Shown piece after piece: positions 61,171 to 64,000 of a DNA stretch of 64,000 bases. Origin of the DNA: Pseudodesulfovibrio hydrargyri (GTDB taxonomy: Bacteria; Desulfobacterota; Desulfovibrionia; Desulfovibrionales; Desulfovibrionaceae); the NCBI RefSeq assembly GCF_001874525.1, contig NZ_LKAQ01000001.1, positions 868,001 through 932,000 on the forward strand. The letters run 5' to 3'. The notes under the pieces were generated by a model. The model was not told the origin of the DNA and searched no databases. It saw nothing but the letters and a program-made list of their open reading frames with translations. The stretch's first letter is position 1; each line of letters opens with the position of its first letter. Both the position numbers and the translations under genes were made by a program.

Positions 61171-61947
61171 CTATTGTTCCTTCTTGAAGATGATCAACGG
61201 GCAGTTCTTGCACACGTCCGCGCCGGGGAAACCGTCGCCGGGCCGGGTGATGGAGCTGCTGCCCGCCTCGATCCGATCCATGAGCCGGTCGAAGACCGCC
61301 CCGAACTGCTTGCCCGGGATGATCACGTTGATCTCGCCGCGTTCGGTCTTGCCCGCGTTGTAGCTGCCCGAACAGGCCGGAAGCATGTTGAACTCCTGGG
61401 ACACGTAGGAGCTGACGTTGCCGCCGCAAGCCGAGGAGTTCATGGTGATGGTCGGGCGCAGGGGATGGGTGTCCGTGGCCGCCATGTAGTCCACGGCCAG
61501 GTGATAGGCCTGCATGTTGTCACAGTAGAAGTGCACGGTGTCCGGCTCATAGAGGCCGTCCACCGCGCCCAGCGGGGCCACGGCGATGCCGAGCAGCCCC
61601 TCGGGCAGGCGCGATTTGGAACGCACGAACCGCTCGGCCTGGGCCAGGTCCTTGGTGTACTTGGCGTGGCCCTTGATCTCGGCGTCGTCCAGGTCCTTCC
61701 AGCCGAAGCTGTACTTGGCGTTGCCGCAGCCCAGCCCCTCGGCGCCGGAATAGACGATCTGGCCCTTCATGCGAGCGCCCAGCTCCCACTGGCAGAAGGT
61801 CATGGCCTTCACCGGCGCGTAAATCTCCGGGGCCGCCTTGTGGAAGGCGTCCAGCTCGGCCTGGTCGTAGAAGAACTTGACCGCCACGGGGTAATGGTAG
61901 AGGCGCAGCTCGCGCATCAGGACTTCCTGCATTTCCTTGTACGACAT
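61171..61947 (-). CDS. DUF169-family protein
   Basis: The 258-residue protein has the DUF169 pattern: LRLYHYPVAVKFFYD near 13-27, CQWELGARMKG, YCDNMQAYHLAVDYM, NSSACGGNVSSYVS and a terminal CKNCPLIIF. Function is unproven; members occur in anaerobes and have Cys suited to metal or cluster binding. The start at 61947 follows AGAAGGAGAAACCC. It overlaps nothing and is convergent with the hydrolase group. Confidence 0.85.
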   Translation of the reverse strand: MSYKEMQEVLMRELRLYHYPVAVKFFYDQAELDAFHKAAPEIYAPVKAMTFCQWELGARMKGQIVYSGAEGLGCGNAKYSFGWKDLDDAEIKGHAKYTKDLAQAERFVRSKSRLPEGLLGIAVAPLGAVDGLYEPDTVHFYCDNMQAYHLAVDYMAATDTHPLRPTITMNSSACGGNVSSYVSQEFNMLPACSGSYNAGKTERGEINVIIPGKQFGAVFDRLMDRIEAGSSSITRPGDGFPGADVCKNCPLIIFKKEQ

Positions 61948-62079
61948 GGGTTTCTCCTTCTTGTCTTGGGTGATGTGATGGACGCCGGACCGGACGAGAG
62001 GCCCCCTTCCGACATCCTTCCGCTATGCCCCGGACATGCCGTGGTCAAGCGGGCACCGCCTTGTGAAATTCGGCACACT

Positions 62080-62101
62080 ATTATGCTCAAAAAAACATAA
62101 T
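62080..62101. promoter_or_regulatory. Inverted repeat upstream of DUF169 gene
   Basis: ATTATG-CTCAAAAAAA-CATAAT, 130 bases from the start codon. Weakly supported operator. Confidence 0.3.
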
Positions 62102-62227
62102 GTAGCTTCCTGAATCCCTAATCTTTGCACCGCATTTCGCAAGCGGCAAGAGAGTCACGGAAACAGGTTGGTTGCGGACCTTTTTACGGGCCCGCCCAAC
62201 CGGGAGGTATCGAGGGGAAGGGGTGGC

Positions 62228-62262
62228 GGCGGAGCCCCGGACAAGGGGTTGGGGGCTCCGCC
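62228..62262 (-). repeat. Post-stop palindrome after UspA gene (diverged module)
   Basis: On the minus strand, CCGGAGGCGGAGCCCC...GGGGCTCCGCC follows the UspA stop. The stem GGCGGAGCCCC/GGGGCTCCGCC has a 13-base loop. It resembles the other post-stop modules in layout rather than sequence. Confidence 0.5.
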
Positions 62263-62280
62263 TCCGGTTCGGTTCACGGA

Positions 62281-63147
62281 TCAGCGCAGGATAAGCATGG
62301 ATGAGGAGGCGTGATTAACCAACGCATTGACCCGCTTGGAATGGAAAAGACGCTGCAGGGGGGACTTGTGCCTGAGCCACAGGGCCATGAGGTCGTCCTT
62401 GCGCCCGGACTCGATGAAGGTCTCGAGCGAATCCTCGTCCACCACCCGGATCAGGGCGTGGACGTCCCGCTTCAGGTAGTAGTCCAGGACCTCGCCCATC
62501 TTGGCCTCGACCTCCTCGCGCAGCTCGCCCTTCTTGAGCACACCGACCACCTCGAGCCCGGCGGCGTAGATGGTCACCCACTGGTTGATCAGCTCGAGCG
62601 ACTCCTGGGAAATGTCCGCATGGTCCAGGCAGCAGACCACGCGCGAGGTGGCAGGCTCCTCGCGGATGACGAAGACCGAGCAGTCGGCCGCGTCGGCCAC
62701 CCGGCCGGGCACGTCCGAGCCCCGGCCCCAGCCGCCCTCGTGCTGGCCGCAGCCGAGGATGACCAGATCGCACCCCTCGGCCTGGGCCTCGGCGGTGATG
62801 GCCTTGACCGGGTCGCCGCCGCGCAGGTGGAGCCTGAAGGTCTTTCGGCCCGAGAGGTCCTGTTCCAGGACCTTGTCCTCGCGGCGGACAAACGGGGCGT
62901 CCTCCCGGCCGTCGTACAGGTCCACGCCCGGGCCCAGGGCGTCGAGGAAGTCGGCCCGGTAGCGGTTCAGCAGCCGCAGCCTGGGATGGGCGTGGGCCGG
63001 GTCCAGCTCCTCCTCGGCGATGTAGGAACGGTTCTTTTCGATGGCCAGCATGACCACGTCGGCCCAGGTGTTGGCCGCCAGGCGGGCGGCCTGGCGCACG
63101 GCGTACCGGCTGTAGGCGTTTTCATCCACGGCGACGAGAATCTTCAT
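62281..63147 (-). CDS. Universal stress protein (UspA family), tandem domains
   Basis: The 288-residue protein has a UspA-like N-terminal domain (MKILVAVDENAYSRYAVRQAARLA) with the ATP-loop-like segment VILGCGQHEGGWGRGSDVPGRVADAADCSV near 130-160. A second, weaker half begins near 168 (RVVCCLDHADISQESLELI). It lies 21 bases after another Usp gene, so the two form an operon. Confidence 0.88.
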   Translation of the reverse strand: MKILVAVDENAYSRYAVRQAARLAANTWADVVMLAIEKNRSYIAEEELDPAHAHPRLRLLNRYRADFLDALGPGVDLYDGREDAPFVRREDKVLEQDLSGRKTFRLHLRGGDPVKAITAEAQAEGCDLVILGCGQHEGGWGRGSDVPGRVADAADCSVFVIREEPATSRVVCCLDHADISQESLELINQWVTIYAAGLEVVGVLKKGELREEVEAKMGEVLDYYLKRDVHALIRVVDEDSLETFIESGRKDDLMALWLRHKSPLQRLFHSKRVNALVNHASSSMLILR

Positions 63148-63168
63148 GTCAACTCTCCCTTGGTGCGG

Positions 63169-63966
63169 TTACCAGCAAATGAGGATGGGGCTGGAGGCCA
63201 GACCCAGGACCTCGGACAGGGGCGACTTGCGATTGGACCTGCGGTCCATGTGGGCCACGATCATGCCGTAGTCGCCCAGGTTGCGCGCGGCGGTCTCGGG
63301 CGAGCCCAGCAGGGTGAAGGCGCGGGCCGGCCTGTAGCCGAGCTTGCCCAGCAGCTCCCCGCCCTCGCTCAACAGTTCGTCCGGATGCGGGTCCTGATGC
63401 AGGTCGTCCATGGCGTAGGCGCACAGGTCGAAGTCCACGTCCCGGCCGCCGAACAGCTGGTGGAAGCGGCCCACCAGGGACTGCACGTCGGTCTTCTCGT
63501 CCAGGACCAGGGCCAGGCGGTCGGACTGGATCATGTTGCGCACCAGCAGGACCGGACACGGCATCTGGCGGTAGAGCCTGGAGCGCAGCCGCTTGCGGAA
63601 CGCGCCGGTATTGAAGTTGGCCACCTCCCCTTCCACGAAGAAATCGTATCCGCCGAGGCGCAGCTCCTCGAGCAGGGTGTCGTCGCGATCGCCCACGCGG
63701 ACGATGGGATTGGGCATGATGAAGCAGTCGAGCTTCTCGCTGTTCAGGATGCGCTGCACCTCCTCGAGCCCGGCCTGGCGCAGCCCCGATTCCCAGGAGC
63801 GGCGGATCCAGCCGGTTTCCGAGGAGTGCGGCTTGTGATCCGGTTCCTCCACATGCACGGGCTGCACGGCGATGCCGAGCAGCTCCGCCTTCCGGCACAG
63901 GTATCGCAGGGCCACATTGGACGCCAACGTCATCTCCACGGGGACAAGGGCTTTCAGCATGTCCAT
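63169..63966 (-). CDS. UspA-related stress protein
   Basis: The 265-residue protein has two Usp-like halves (DMLKALVPVEMTLASNVALRY; LALVLDEKTDVQSLVGRFHQLF) and ends in a membrane-less hydrophobic strand (GLASSPILICW). The usual ATP-loop Gly pattern is degenerate. GCGAGGTGCGCCC precedes the ATG at 63966. It is the first gene of the pair. Confidence 0.8.
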   Translation of the reverse strand: MDMLKALVPVEMTLASNVALRYLCRKAELLGIAVQPVHVEEPDHKPHSSETGWIRRSWESGLRQAGLEEVQRILNSEKLDCFIMPNPIVRVGDRDDTLLEELRLGGYDFFVEGEVANFNTGAFRKRLRSRLYRQMPCPVLLVRNMIQSDRLALVLDEKTDVQSLVGRFHQLFGGRDVDFDLCAYAMDDLHQDPHPDELLSEGGELLGKLGYRPARAFTLLGSPETAARNLGDYGMIVAHMDRRSNRKSPLSEVLGLASSPILICW

Positions 63967-64000
63967 GGGCGCACCTCGCTAGTTGAATGGTTCATGAAAA

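Larger units (their letters stand above)
61948..62280. other. Intergenic region with inverted repeat and repeat-like hairpin
   Basis: Holds ATTATG-N10-CATAAT at 62080-62101, a possible operator or promoter for the DUF169 gene, and a GC-rich hairpin at 62228-62262 after the UspA gene. Otherwise empty. Confidence 0.5.

Overview
This window looks like a chromosomal segment of a sulfate-reducing deltaproteobacterium, most probably a Desulfovibrio/Pseudodesulfovibrio-type organism. The basis is high-GC coding sequence with strong G/C third-position bias, a TauE-type sulfite exporter beside a thiosulfate/polysulfide-reductase-like molybdoenzyme, DUF169 and two-CW proteins, many histidine kinases and single-domain receivers, and TRAP and sigma-54 systems. 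No rRNA, tRNA, CRISPR array, prophage or insertion sequence was seen.

Layout. 1-3.3 kb: a truncated sensor kinase with its PhnD-like binding lipoprotein, and two membrane proteins. 3.3-7.4 kb: a sulfur-redox divergon (Fe-S protein and sulfite exporter leftward, molybdoenzyme rightward) with a Rex-like palindrome between them. 7.8-11.5 kb: phosphomannomutase/phosphoglucomutase, then an arsenic operon (arsR, ACR3, arsC and a tiny ORF). 12.3-15.4 kb: a ProVWX osmoprotectant importer. 15.8-35.9 kb: a very large signalling region. It contains a membrane AAA+ protein with an altered GAFTGA loop, four histidine kinases, five receiver proteins with no recognised DNA-binding output (one fused to CBS domains), an SLC13 transporter, a YIP1-like protein, a PEP-synthase-like protein without the usual C-terminal barrel, and a 1031-residue unknown. 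36.0-39.4 kb: an unknown protein, an ArsP-like permease, a QueG-like Fe-S protein and a TSCPD protein. 40.1-56.3 kb: two rightward catabolic operons around a sigma-54 activator: a PotABCD-like importer with a D-hydantoinase, and a TRAP importer with two fold-type II PLP enzymes, a YgeY-type hydrolase and a D-aminoacylase. 56.6-64 kb: Kef-type antiporter, TrmO, two alpha/beta hydrolases (the second apparently dead), DUF169 and two UspA proteins.

How the parts work together. Sigma-54 -24/-12 elements with GG and GC exactly 12 bases apart lie before the first signalling kinase (18462), the receiver-led transporter operon (23609), both catabolic operons (40007 and 47693) and probably trmO (58945). 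The two catabolic operons flank one intact sigma-54 activator and read as one pathway that imports and opens a cyclic ureide or N-acylated amino acid, hydrolyses it and deaminates the product. This is inference; the substrate is unknown.

Two intergenic repeat families stand out. A roughly 225-nt element (7436-7661 and 15487-15711) folds into a 119-bp inverted repeat plus two hairpins, the last ending in a T-run in the second copy. Several differences between the copies keep base-pairing, so it may be a structured RNA. A shorter palindromic module sits just after stop codons at several loci.
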